From Mycolicibacterium sp. CR10 (GTDB taxonomy: Bacteria; Actinomycetota; Actinomycetes; Mycobacteriales; Mycobacteriaceae), in assembly GCF_005222675.1 (NCBI RefSeq), contig NZ_STGE01000049.1, forward strand, positions 102,482-166,481: 64,000 nucleotides of DNA, given 5' to 3'. The notes beneath the pieces were generated by a model. That model saw only the letters and a list, made by a program, of their open reading frames with translations. It did not search any database and had not been told where the DNA came from. Shown piece after piece: positions 16,298 to 23,719 of this stretch; the first letter of the stretch is position 1, and every line of letters starts with the position of its first letter. The position numbers and the translations under genes are program-made.

Positions 16298-17818
16298 ATG
16301 GACCGCATCTGGCAGTGGACGTGGGAGCGGTACGCGACTAGGTACTCCTGGGCGATCTACGCCGTCGCATGCAGCATCGGCGTGGCGGTCTTCCTTGTTT
16401 CGGCGTTTGCCATCGTCGCTTTCGAGGAGTCGGGGCGCTACGTCGAAGCCGTCGTGATCGTCGCGGTCGCGGTGCCGCTGATGACGTTCGTGAACATTCT
16501 TCCCGGCCTGGGCGGTATCCGTGTCGTCGAGCGGTGGGCCGCCGGCGACGAAGTCGATCCGGGGAGCGCACTGGAAGCCACCTACAGCTGGGCTCGGCTT
16601 ACTGTCACGCGAACGGTGGCGGACACCGGTGTCTTGATGGGCGTGACCGCGGTCGGAGTTGGGATGATCGCCGGGGCAAGCACGTCGCGGCTGGTGCAAT
16701 GGGCGATCCTGGGTGTCGCCGTCGGAGCAGGCGCCCAGCTGGTCGGTGCGCGCAGTTTCCTGGAGGGGACGATGCGACCGGTCAGGAGTGCGATCGCCGG
16801 TGACAGCGGAATCGGTGATTCCCTCCCCCGCTCCCGGCCGACCTTTGCCACCTGGTCGAACATTGCCATGCTCGCGGCCGTGTTCGGGAACGCCATGTCA
16901 GGCGCGATATTGGGAGCGGTGATCCTGCGCGCCAGTGCGGAACCCGTGCTCGCCGTCGTGGTCGGGGCTGCCATGACGGTCGGCTTCGCGATTCCGATCA
17001 CCGTCGGCGCGGCATCCTCGCAGTCGTTTCTACCCATCCGCGACCTCGCCCGCGGCACCGAGCGTGTCGCGGCCGGAGATTTCAGCCAGCGGCTGCCGGT
17101 GGTTCAGGACGACGACCTCGGGGCGCTTGCGGCATCGTTCAACCGGATGCAGGCGGGTTTGGCTGAGCGCCAACGACTTCAGGTGGCATTCGGAACCTAT
17201 GTCGACCCGGCCCTGTCGGCACGGCTGCTCGAACAAGGAAACGACGTCTTCACCGGTGAACGCCGCGAGGTGAGCGTGATGTTCATCGACGTCCGCGACT
17301 TCACCTCGTTCGCCGAGGCCAACACCGCCGAGGACACCGTCGCGCGCCTGAACGCGCTGTTCGAGATCGTGGTGCCCGCCGTTGTCGAGGCGGGCGGGCA
17401 TGTCAACAAATTCCTCGGCGACGGCGCCATGGCGGTGTTCGGCGCGCCCAATGACCTCGCCGACCACGCCGACGCCGCGATGTCCGCTGCTGTGCTGATC
17501 GATCGTCTGGTGGCTGATCGCTTCGGCGGCGAGGTGCGCATCGGTATCGGGATCAACACCGGCGTGGCGATCGCGGGGACCGTCGGCGGGGGAAGCCATC
17601 TGGAGTTCGCATTGATCGGCGATACGACGAACGTCGCGTCCCGCGTCGAGCAACTGACCAAGACGACGGGCGACACCATTCTGCTCACCCAGCAGTGTGT
17701 CGACGCATTGGTCACTCCGCCACCCGTGCTGATCGACCGCGGATTCCATGCCCTGAAGGGAAAGTCGGCCGCCATTCAGGTCTACGCCGTCGACCCAACC
17801 CCCGTGTCACTTCACTAG
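16298..17818 (+). CDS. Membrane class III adenylate cyclase with HAMP domain
   Basis: A 506-residue protein: six predicted membrane helices (about 18-42, 47-68, 108-128, 133-152, 188-212, 218-240), a HAMP linker (about 241-300, RDLARGTERVAAGDFSQRLP) and a cyclase catalytic domain (about 320-490). The metal-binding Asp residues are in MFIDVRDFTSFAE and KFLGDGAMAVFG, the Lys that reads adenine is in VNKFLGDG, and the transition-state Asn/Arg are in NVASRVEQL, so it should be active as a dimer making cAMP. The architecture matches the Rv1318c/Rv1319c/Rv1320c/Rv3645 group. It lies 16 bases before the HIT gene. Confidence 0.92.
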   Translation: MDRIWQWTWERYATRYSWAIYAVACSIGVAVFLVSAFAIVAFEESGRYVEAVVIVAVAVPLMTFVNILPGLGGIRVVERWAAGDEVDPGSALEATYSWARLTVTRTVADTGVLMGVTAVGVGMIAGASTSRLVQWAILGVAVGAGAQLVGARSFLEGTMRPVRSAIAGDSGIGDSLPRSRPTFATWSNIAMLAAVFGNAMSGAILGAVILRASAEPVLAVVVGAAMTVGFAIPITVGAASSQSFLPIRDLARGTERVAAGDFSQRLPVVQDDDLGALAASFNRMQAGLAERQRLQVAFGTYVDPALSARLLEQGNDVFTGERREVSVMFIDVRDFTSFAEANTAEDTVARLNALFEIVVPAVVEAGGHVNKFLGDGAMAVFGAPNDLADHADAAMSAAVLIDRLVADRFGGEVRIGIGINTGVAIAGTVGGGSHLEFALIGDTTNVASRVEQLTKTTGDTILLTQQCVDALVTPPPVLIDRGFHALKGKSAAIQVYAVDPTPVSLH

Positions 17819-17834
17819 ATGGAATGCTGGAAGC

Positions 17835-18239
17835 ATGGCGACCGTCTTCACCAAGATCATCAACGGCGAGATCCCCGGCCGATTCGTCTACGAGGACGAC
17901 GACATCGTGGCGTTCCTGACGATCGAGCCCATGACGCCGGGCCACACGCTCGTGGTGCCGCGTGCCGAGATCGACAACTGGCAGGACATCGAGCCTGCGG
18001 TGTTCGGCAGGGTCATGGAGGTTGCGCAGCTGATCGGCAAGGCGGTGTGCCAGGCCTTCGGCGCGGAACGCTCGGGAGTCATCATCGCCGGCCTCGAGGT
18101 GCCGCACCTGCACGTGCACGTCTTCCCCGCGCGCGACCTGTCCGACTTCGGCTTCGCGAACGTCGACCGCAACCCGTCACCGCAGTCACTCGACGAGGCG
18201 CAGTCGAAGATCAAGGCAGCGCTGGCTGCGCTGACCTGA
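17835..18239 (+). CDS. HIT-family nucleotide hydrolase/transferase (Rv0759c counterpart)
   Basis: A 134-residue histidine-triad protein. The triad is in VPHLHVHVFP (HxHxHxx), preceded by FTKIINGEIPGRFVYEDD and the MTPGHTLVVPR segment typical of the HinT branch. HinT-like enzymes hydrolyse AMP-lysine or purine phosphoramidates in the cytosol. Its 3' end overlaps the 3' end of convergent phoR by 29 bases. It starts just after the cyclase stop and may be co-transcribed with it. Confidence 0.92.
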   Translation: MATVFTKIINGEIPGRFVYEDDDIVAFLTIEPMTPGHTLVVPRAEIDNWQDIEPAVFGRVMEVAQLIGKAVCQAFGAERSGVIIAGLEVPHLHVHVFPARDLSDFGFANVDRNPSPQSLDEAQSKIKAALAALT

Positions 18240-19677
18240 CCGGGATCGCCGCGTCCGTGTAGCGCGGCAGAGTCACCCGGAAGCGGCAGCCGTGCCCGGG
18301 TGCCGTGGTCACGCTGACCTTGCCTCCGTGCGCGTACACCAACGAGTCGACGATGGACAGGCCGAGCCCGGTGCCGCCGCTGGCACGCGCCCGGGACGAG
18401 TCGGCGCGGTAGAACCGCTCGAAGATGCGCTGGGCGTCCTCGGGCGCCATCCCCGGCCCCTCGTCGCACACCTCCAGCACGGTGCTGTCGGCGTCGGTGC
18501 CCACTCGCACGGTGACGCCGGCGTTCTCCGGGGTGTGCTGCAGGGCATTGGACACCAGGTTGCTCAGCACCTGACGCAACCTGGCCTCGTCACCGAGCAC
18601 CTCCGGGGTGCCCGGTCCGTCGAAGACCTCCATGCGAATCTGGCGCTGCGGGGCGATCGACTGGGCGTCGTGCACCGCATCGGTGGCGAGCGCGAGCAGG
18701 TCGACCCGATGCTGTTCGAGGGGACGCTGCGCGTCGAGCCGGGCCAACAGCAGCAGATCCTCGACGAGCAGCCCCATCCGGCGCGATTCACTCTCGATGC
18801 GGCTCATCAACATCTCGACATCGCGGGCCGCACCCTGCCGGTATAGTTCCGCGAACCCGCGAATCGTCGTCAATGGGGTCCGCAGCTCGTGGCTGGCGTC
18901 GGTGATGAACCGGCGCATCCTCTCCTCGGAGGTACGGGCCTGCTCCGCCGACGATTCCGAGGACGCCATGGCACGCTGAATCTGGGCGAGCATTCCGTTG
19001 AGCGCCAACGACAATCGGCCGACCTCGGTGCGCGGGTCACGCTCGGGTACGCGACGGTCGAGCTGACCGGCGGCGATCGCGGCGGCCGTCTGCTCGACCT
19101 CCGCCAACGGGCGCAGGCTGCGATGCACGACGGCATAGCCGGCGATTCCGAGGACCAACAGGACAGCGAGCCCGATCCCCAATTGGGCGTACTCCAGCGA
19201 CCGCATCGTCGACTTCACGTCCGAGAGATCGATGGCCACCGTGGTGAGCTCGCCCCGCACCCCCCGCACGGTCATCGCGCGCCACTGGACGTCGGAGTGA
19301 TCGACCGACCCGAGCGTGACGGGTTCGGGTCCGACGTCATTGTCCGCGGGCAACGCCGGTTCGGCCACGCGGTCGTTGACCGCCATCCAGATGTGTCCGT
19401 CCGGATCGATGCCGCGGACGTAGAAATCCGACGGGGGACGCGCGGGATTGGGGCTCTCCACCGGGGTGATGGGCAGCCGGCGGGGCACCTGAGCCCAGCC
19501 CCGTGACGCGTCGAGCAGAGTGTCATCGACCCTGTTCATGAGGCTGTGCTGAAGGATCGTGGTGACCGCGATGCCCGAGGCGAGCAGCCCACAGGCCACC
19601 AGCACCAGCGTGGCAGCCACCAGCCCTACCCGAAGCGGAACCCCACGCCCTATTCGCTGCCTGATCTGTCCGGCCAC
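18211..19677 (-). CDS. phoR: Sensor histidine kinase PhoR
   Basis: A 488-residue sensor kinase with two membrane segments (about 15-40 and 165-188) bracketing an extracytoplasmic sensor region, then HAMP. The HisKA box carries the phospho-acceptor His in DASHELRTPLTT. The ATPase domain has SNLVSNALQHTPEN (N box), DEGPGM (G1), FERFYR (F) and GTGLGLSIV (G2). Together with PhoP this is the mycobacterial PhoPR system, which controls cell-envelope lipids and responses to acid and redox stress. The start is GTG 19677, 96 bases after phoP, with a tandem repeat between the two. Confidence 0.95.
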   Translation of the reverse strand: MAGQIRQRIGRGVPLRVGLVAATLVLVACGLLASGIAVTTILQHSLMNRVDDTLLDASRGWAQVPRRLPITPVESPNPARPPSDFYVRGIDPDGHIWMAVNDRVAEPALPADNDVGPEPVTLGSVDHSDVQWRAMTVRGVRGELTTVAIDLSDVKSTMRSLEYAQLGIGLAVLLVLGIAGYAVVHRSLRPLAEVEQTAAAIAAGQLDRRVPERDPRTEVGRLSLALNGMLAQIQRAMASSESSAEQARTSEERMRRFITDASHELRTPLTTIRGFAELYRQGAARDVEMLMSRIESESRRMGLLVEDLLLLARLDAQRPLEQHRVDLLALATDAVHDAQSIAPQRQIRMEVFDGPGTPEVLGDEARLRQVLSNLVSNALQHTPENAGVTVRVGTDADSTVLEVCDEGPGMAPEDAQRIFERFYRADSSRARASGGTGLGLSIVDSLVYAHGGKVSVTTAPGHGCRFRVTLPRYTDAAIPVRSAQPALP

Positions 19678-19687
19678 GCCTCTATTG

Positions 19688-19786
19688 TCGGCTCTTCGCG
19701 CACGCGCTGATCGCAGCTTTTCGGCTCTTCGCGCAAGCGCTCATCGCAGCTTTTCGGCTCTTCGCGCAAGCGCTCATCGCGGCTCG
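19688..19786. repeat. 33-bp tandem repeat between phoP and phoR
   Basis: Three units begin at 19688, 19721 and 19754 with tcggctcttcgcgca; units 1 and 2 are 33 bp and nearly identical (cacgcgctga against caagcgctca). Unit 3 runs into the phoP stop codon (19774-19776) and decays in its last bases. It fills almost the whole phoP-phoR gap. The unit contains gcgcaagcgc-type self-complementarity, so the transcript may fold. Confidence 0.85.
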
Positions 19787-20484
19787 CGCAGGACGTAGCC
19801 AACCCCGCGCAGCGTGTGCAGCAGGCGCTTGTCGCCGGTGTCGATCTTGCGGCGCAGGTAGGAGACGTAGGACTCGACGACGTTCACGTCACCGCCGAAG
19901 TCGTAGCGCCACACGTGGTCGAGGATCTTCGGCTTGGACAACACCGTGCCCGCGTTGATGATGAAGTACCGCAGCAGGGTGAACTCGGTCGGCGACAGCG
20001 AGACCGGCTCGCCGGCCTTCCACACCTCGTGGGTGTCTTCGTCGAGCTCGATGTCGGCGAACGTCAGCCGCGACGCGCGGGGCTCCTCGTGGCCACGACC
20101 GGTGCGGCGCAGGATCACGCGCAACCGCGCCACTACCTCTTCGAGGCTGAACGGCTTGGTCACGTAATCATCGCCGCCGAGCGTCAGGCCGGCGATCTTG
20201 TCCTGCAGGGTGTCACGGGCGGTCAGGAACAGGGCGGGGGCGTCGATGCCGTCGGCCCTGAGGCGTCGCAGCAACCCGAAACCGTCCATACCGGGCATCA
20301 TGACGTCGAGGATGACGGCGTCGGGCCGCACTTCACGGGCTTTATCGAGCGCAGCGGCGCCATTGGACGCCGTGTGCACCTCGAAGCCCTGGAACTTCAG
20401 ACTCACCGAGAGCAACTCGACGATGTTGACCTCGTCGTCGACCACCAGCACGCGTGCTTCGGGGACGTTTTCCGCAAGGGGCAT
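19774..20484 (-). CDS. phoP: Response regulator PhoP
   Basis: A 236-residue OmpR/PhoB-family regulator. The receiver domain (about 10-125) has the acidic pocket VVDDE, the phospho-acceptor Asp in VILDVMMPGMDG and Lys in VTKPF; the winged-helix domain (about 140-235) ends in LLHTLRGVGYVLREPR. From memory it is nearly identical to M. tuberculosis PhoP over most of its length. I chose ATG 20484 because AGGAG (20496-20492) is 7 bases upstream; the in-frame ATG 20490 is only one base from it and TTG 20499 precedes it. Confidence 0.95.
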   Translation of the reverse strand: MPLAENVPEARVLVVDDEVNIVELLSVSLKFQGFEVHTASNGAAALDKAREVRPDAVILDVMMPGMDGFGLLRRLRADGIDAPALFLTARDTLQDKIAGLTLGGDDYVTKPFSLEEVVARLRVILRRTGRGHEEPRASRLTFADIELDEDTHEVWKAGEPVSLSPTEFTLLRYFIINAGTVLSKPKILDHVWRYDFGGDVNVVESYVSYLRRKIDTGDKRLLHTLRGVGYVLREPR

Positions 20485-20585
20485 GGCCATGCTCCTCAAT
20501 CTTCACCACGCGGCTTGGAAATTCGCTGCCCAGTCGCTGTGCACTTCCTGTGAGTTTGGGCCGATCGTGTCCTTAGACTGGCTGA

Positions 20586-21320
20586 ATGAACCTCGGCAAA
20601 GCCCTGACGGATCTCGCGTTCACACCGGTACGGCTCGGTCTGGCTGTCGCCGACGCGGGCATCGGCGTGGCCAAGGGCGGCATCGACGTCGCCTACCGCA
20701 CGCTCGGTGAGTCCACGAGCGGAGCAAGGCCGGCGCCACCGTCGGTGGCGCAGATGCTGGGTGTGCAGGACGCCGTCGACCGGGCGAACCGGCTGGCAAG
20801 CCTGATGGACGAGGACCAGCCACTGGGGCGGGCGCTCGCGCCCGGCGGCGCGCTGGACCGGCTGCTGAAGCCCGGTGGCGTGGTCGACCGGCTGACGGCA
20901 GAGGGCGGCGCACTCGACCGGCTGACGCAGGACGACGGCGGGCTGATGCGCGCCATCGAACCGGGCGGTTTGGTGGACCAACTGCTGGCCGAAGAGGGAT
21001 TGGTCGACCGGTTGTTGGCCGAGGACGGCGTGGCCGACCGGCTGTTCGCCGAGGGCGGCGTCATCGACACGCTGACGGCGCGCAACGGCCCACTCGAGCA
21101 ACTCGCCACGGTCGCGGACACCCTGAACCGCCTTACTCCCGGACTCGAAGCGCTAGAGCCGACCATCGAGGCCCTGCGGGAGGCCGTGATCGTGCTCAGT
21201 CAGGTCGTCAATCCGCTGAGCAACATCGCCGACCGGATCCCGTTTCCCGGACGTCGTCCGCGGAGCCGTCCGATCAACCGGCCGGCGACCTCGCAGCGGG
21301 TTATCGACGTCGACGAGTGA
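20586..21320 (+). CDS. Decapeptide-repeat protein of unknown function
   Basis: A 244-residue protein without signal peptide. The N-terminal part (about 1-60) is amphipathic. Residues about 82-175 consist of roughly nine 10-residue repeats of the form G-G-x-[LVA]-D-R-L-[LTF]-A-E (for example GGVVDRLTAE, EGLVDRLLAE, DGVADRLFAE), a regular heptad-free helical repeat with a conserved DRL core. The tail is Arg/Pro-rich. I do not know a function. The repeat suggests a scaffold or a membrane- or envelope-apposed coat. It is divergent from phoP with 101 bases between, so it may share regulation, but this is untested. Confidence 0.8.
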   Translation: MNLGKALTDLAFTPVRLGLAVADAGIGVAKGGIDVAYRTLGESTSGARPAPPSVAQMLGVQDAVDRANRLASLMDEDQPLGRALAPGGALDRLLKPGGVVDRLTAEGGALDRLTQDDGGLMRAIEPGGLVDQLLAEEGLVDRLLAEDGVADRLFAEGGVIDTLTARNGPLEQLATVADTLNRLTPGLEALEPTIEALREAVIVLSQVVNPLSNIADRIPFPGRRPRSRPINRPATSQRVIDVDE

Positions 21321-21343
21321 GCCGATAAGCTAGCCGCGTTCCA

Positions 21344-21418
21344 GCCTCCTTAGCTCAGTGGTAGAGCATCCGCCTTGTAAGCGGAATGTCATCGGTTCAA
21401 TCCCGATAGGAGGCTCCA
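21344..21418 (+). tRNA. tRNA-Thr (anticodon TGT), CCA encoded
   Basis: The sequence folds as a cloverleaf. The 7-bp acceptor stem pairs GCCTCCT (21344-21350) with AGGAGGC (21408-21414), followed by T and an encoded CCA. The anticodon stem TCCGC/GCGGA encloses loop CTTGTAA, giving anticodon TGT, which reads ACA (Thr). The T arm is ATCGG-TTCAATC-CCGAT. The D arm has TAGCTCAGTGGTAGAGCA. Confidence 0.96.
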
Positions 21419-21466
21419 CGATCCGGCGACCGCTGCTTGTCGGAGGCCCGTCGTAACGTCCCCGGC

Positions 21467-21871
21467 ATGAGGCAGTGTCGCGGCTGTGGTAACCCGCTAT
21501 CCAAGCGCAGTCAGAAGGTCTACTGCAGCAACGCATGTCAGGCGTTGGTGCGGCGCGACACGGGGACGCAACGCTGGCTCGAATCCGGCGAGGCGTGGGT
21601 CGGCAGCAGCCGCGGTCATTACATACGGCAGTACCTCGCCGCCGCCCAGTCGGACTGCTGCGCGATCTGCGGCGCAGCCAGCGTGTGGCTGGGCCTGCCC
21701 CTCGCATTCGTGGTGGACCACATCGACGGAGACCCGACGAACAATAGACGGGAGAATCTTCGGCTCATCTGTCCGAACTGCGACTCGCAGCTGCCAACGT
21801 ACAAAAGTCGCAACCGTGGCAAGGGGCGTCACTACCGTCGGCAGCGGTACGCCGACGGCAAGTCCTTCTGA
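21467..21871 (+). CDS. Small HNH endonuclease next to tRNA-Thr
   Basis: A 134-residue protein from ATG 21467. An N-terminal zinc ribbon-like pair (CRGCGNPL ... VYCSNACQ) precedes the HNH core: CAICGA, then VVDHIDGDPTNNRRENLRLICPNC, with the metal-binding His/Asp and the Asn and final Cys pair. Such short HNH proteins occur in phages and as homing-type nucleases; cleavage specificity is unknown. It begins 48 bases after the tRNA, a common integration target, but no integrase or second att copy was seen. No strong ribosome binding site precedes the start. Confidence 0.82.
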   Translation: MRQCRGCGNPLSKRSQKVYCSNACQALVRRDTGTQRWLESGEAWVGSSRGHYIRQYLAAAQSDCCAICGAASVWLGLPLAFVVDHIDGDPTNNRRENLRLICPNCDSQLPTYKSRNRGKGRHYRRQRYADGKSF

Positions 21872-21878
21872 CCGCGCC

Positions 21879-22859
21879 CTATCGCGAGCCGATCAAGGCG
21901 TCGTGCTGCCGGGTCAACGACGCCGCGGCGGTCTTGAACTGGGCCAGCTTCTCGACGATCGTCGCGCCGGTGCGGGTGTGGCCCCAGATGCTGATGCCCT
22001 GATGGGTGGTGGGTTCCCAGGTCGCCTCGTCGACGACGATCGGATTCCAGCCGAGCTCCCACTCGAAACCCGATGGGGTCTTGGCGTAGAAGGACAGTTC
22101 GCGGTCGTTGGTGTGCTGGCCGATACCGAGTGCCATCTCGAAGCCGAGGGCCCCGACGCGCTGGTACGCGTCCACCATGTCGTCGAGCTCCGCGACCTGA
22201 ATGTTGAGGTGCTGCACCCGGGTACGGATCGGATCGATCGGCAGCCTGCGGACGTTCGCGATCGCCACCGAGTGATGCCGTTCATTGACCCGGAGGAAGC
22301 GGATCTTCATCTTCATTCCACTGATGGTCTCGTCGATGAAGTCCGACAGCCTCGCATCGAACGCCATGTCGAAATACGCCTGCAGCGCATCGGGTTTGGT
22401 CGATGTGACGGCCACGTGGCCGATGCCGCCCGGACCGGTGACGAACCCGCGGTGCCGGATTCGCAGCGGAACGGGACTGGTCGAGGCGGTGGTGAACACC
22501 TCCTGGACCAGACCCTTGGGACCGGGGAATCGCAGCAGCCGCTCGACCCCGCGAAGCGCTGCCTCCTCGGCGGTTCCCTCGACGACCGGCAGGCCGCGGG
22601 CGGTGACGCGGGCGATCACCTCATCCACGGCGCCATGGTCGTCGAGGTGCCAGCCGATCGCAGTGACATCCTCGGCGGGCCCGCGGCGCAGCAGGAACCG
22701 GCACTGGTGGTCGTCGAGCCGGAAACGGATGGTGTCGCTGTCGAGTTCGTCGCAGTGCATGCCGATCGCGTCCTCGCCGAATCGGCGCCAATCGGCGAAC
22801 CGGTTGCTCTCGATCACCACGTACCCGAGGTGGACGCTGCCGAAAATCGAACGTGTCAT
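21879..22859 (-). CDS. Extradiol (meta-cleavage) dioxygenase, VOC fold
   Basis: A 326-residue type I extradiol dioxygenase of the BphC/HsaC group. The three iron ligands expected in the C-terminal half are in GPGGIGHVAVTS (His), RVQHLNIQVAE (His) and TPSGFEWELGW (Glu). It cleaves a catechol next to the two hydroxyls using Fe(II) and O2. ATG 22859 shares ATGA with the stop of the upstream hydrolase, so the three leftward genes form a pathway operon: hydroxylase, hydrolase, dioxygenase. The actual catechol is not determined. Confidence 0.9.
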   Translation of the reverse strand: MTRSIFGSVHLGYVVIESNRFADWRRFGEDAIGMHCDELDSDTIRFRLDDHQCRFLLRRGPAEDVTAIGWHLDDHGAVDEVIARVTARGLPVVEGTAEEAALRGVERLLRFPGPKGLVQEVFTTASTSPVPLRIRHRGFVTGPGGIGHVAVTSTKPDALQAYFDMAFDARLSDFIDETISGMKMKIRFLRVNERHHSVAIANVRRLPIDPIRTRVQHLNIQVAELDDMVDAYQRVGALGFEMALGIGQHTNDRELSFYAKTPSGFEWELGWNPIVVDEATWEPTTHQGISIWGHTRTGATIVEKLAQFKTAAASLTRQHDALIGSR

Positions 22860-23719
22860 TGGGGATTCCCGATCAGGAAGGCGCGGGCGACGTCGTTGAA
22901 GAAGTCCGCCCGCTCCCACTGCACCCAGTGCCCGGCGTTCGCGGCCAGCAGCAGATCACAGTGGGGCATGATCCGGGCCAACATCTGCCCGCCGGCGGGG
23001 CGGTTGACCCGGTCGGCGGCACCCCAGACCACCAGAGTGGGCGTCGCGAGCCGGGCGAGCCGGCGGTCCCGCGTGAGATCCATGCGCCACAGCGTGCGCA
23101 ACGCCATCGGCCCCGAGGGCCGGCGCAGAGGTGGGCTCGCGACCACCTCGGGGTCGATGCTCGACAGGTACCGTGACTCAATCACGCTGTCGTCCACCGC
23201 GTCGCCGTCGAACACCAGGTACTCACGGATGAAGGTCTCCAACTTCTCCCGCGACGGCCCTTGGCCGCTGTAGTAGTCGAAAAGCTTTCCGAGCCCCTCG
23301 GTCGGCAGCGCCCGGGTGGTGCCGATACCTCCGGGACCCATCAGCACCAGTTTCTCGACGCGGTCGGGGGTGTCCAGCGCCAGCCGCAACGCACACGCAC
23401 CGCCGTAGGAGTTGCCGACCAGATGAGCGGCGCCGATGCCCAGTTCGTTCATCAATCCACGAATGCTGTTGGCCAGGAATCCGAACGGGTCACTGCCGTC
23501 CACTCCCTTGGCCGACCGCCCATAACCAGGAAGGTCGGGAACGACGACGCGGAAGTCTCGTGCCAGCGCATCGATGTTGCGCGAGAAGTTCGAGACTCCG
23601 GACGCGCCGGGGCCGCCGCCGTGCAGCAGCAGCACCGCCGGACCACTACCGGCCTCGGCGTAGAAGATCTCCCGGCCGCCGATGGTGACGACGGCTTCGG
23701 TGAGTGTTGCGGTGGTCAT
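22856..23719 (-). CDS. Alpha/beta hydrolase for meta-cleavage product (MhpC/BphD/HsaD-like)
   Basis: A 287-residue alpha/beta hydrolase from ATG 23719 (ATGA with the monooxygenase stop; open frame upstream is not coding). It shows the oxyanion motif LLLHGGGPGASG, nucleophile elbow GNSYGG, Asp in VWGAADRVN and His in NAGHWVQWE. The HGGGPGA signature is typical of hydrolases of vinylogous 1,5-diketones produced by extradiol dioxygenases. It hydrolyses the C-C bond to a 2-hydroxypentadienoate and an acid. Confidence 0.92.
   Translation of the reverse strand: MTTATLTEAVVTIGGREIFYAEAGSGPAVLLLHGGGPGASGVSNFSRNIDALARDFRVVVPDLPGYGRSAKGVDGSDPFGFLANSIRGLMNELGIGAAHLVGNSYGGACALRLALDTPDRVEKLVLMGPGGIGTTRALPTEGLGKLFDYYSGQGPSREKLETFIREYLVFDGDAVDDSVIESRYLSSIDPEVVASPPLRRPSGPMALRTLWRMDLTRDRRLARLATPTLVVWGAADRVNRPAGGQMLARIMPHCDLLLAANAGHWVQWERADFFNDVARAFLIGNPQ

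Noticed and set aside
21344..21871. Integrated prophage or genomic island at tRNA-Thr
   Set aside because: Only an HNH gene is present; no integrase, structural genes or repeated tRNA end was found.
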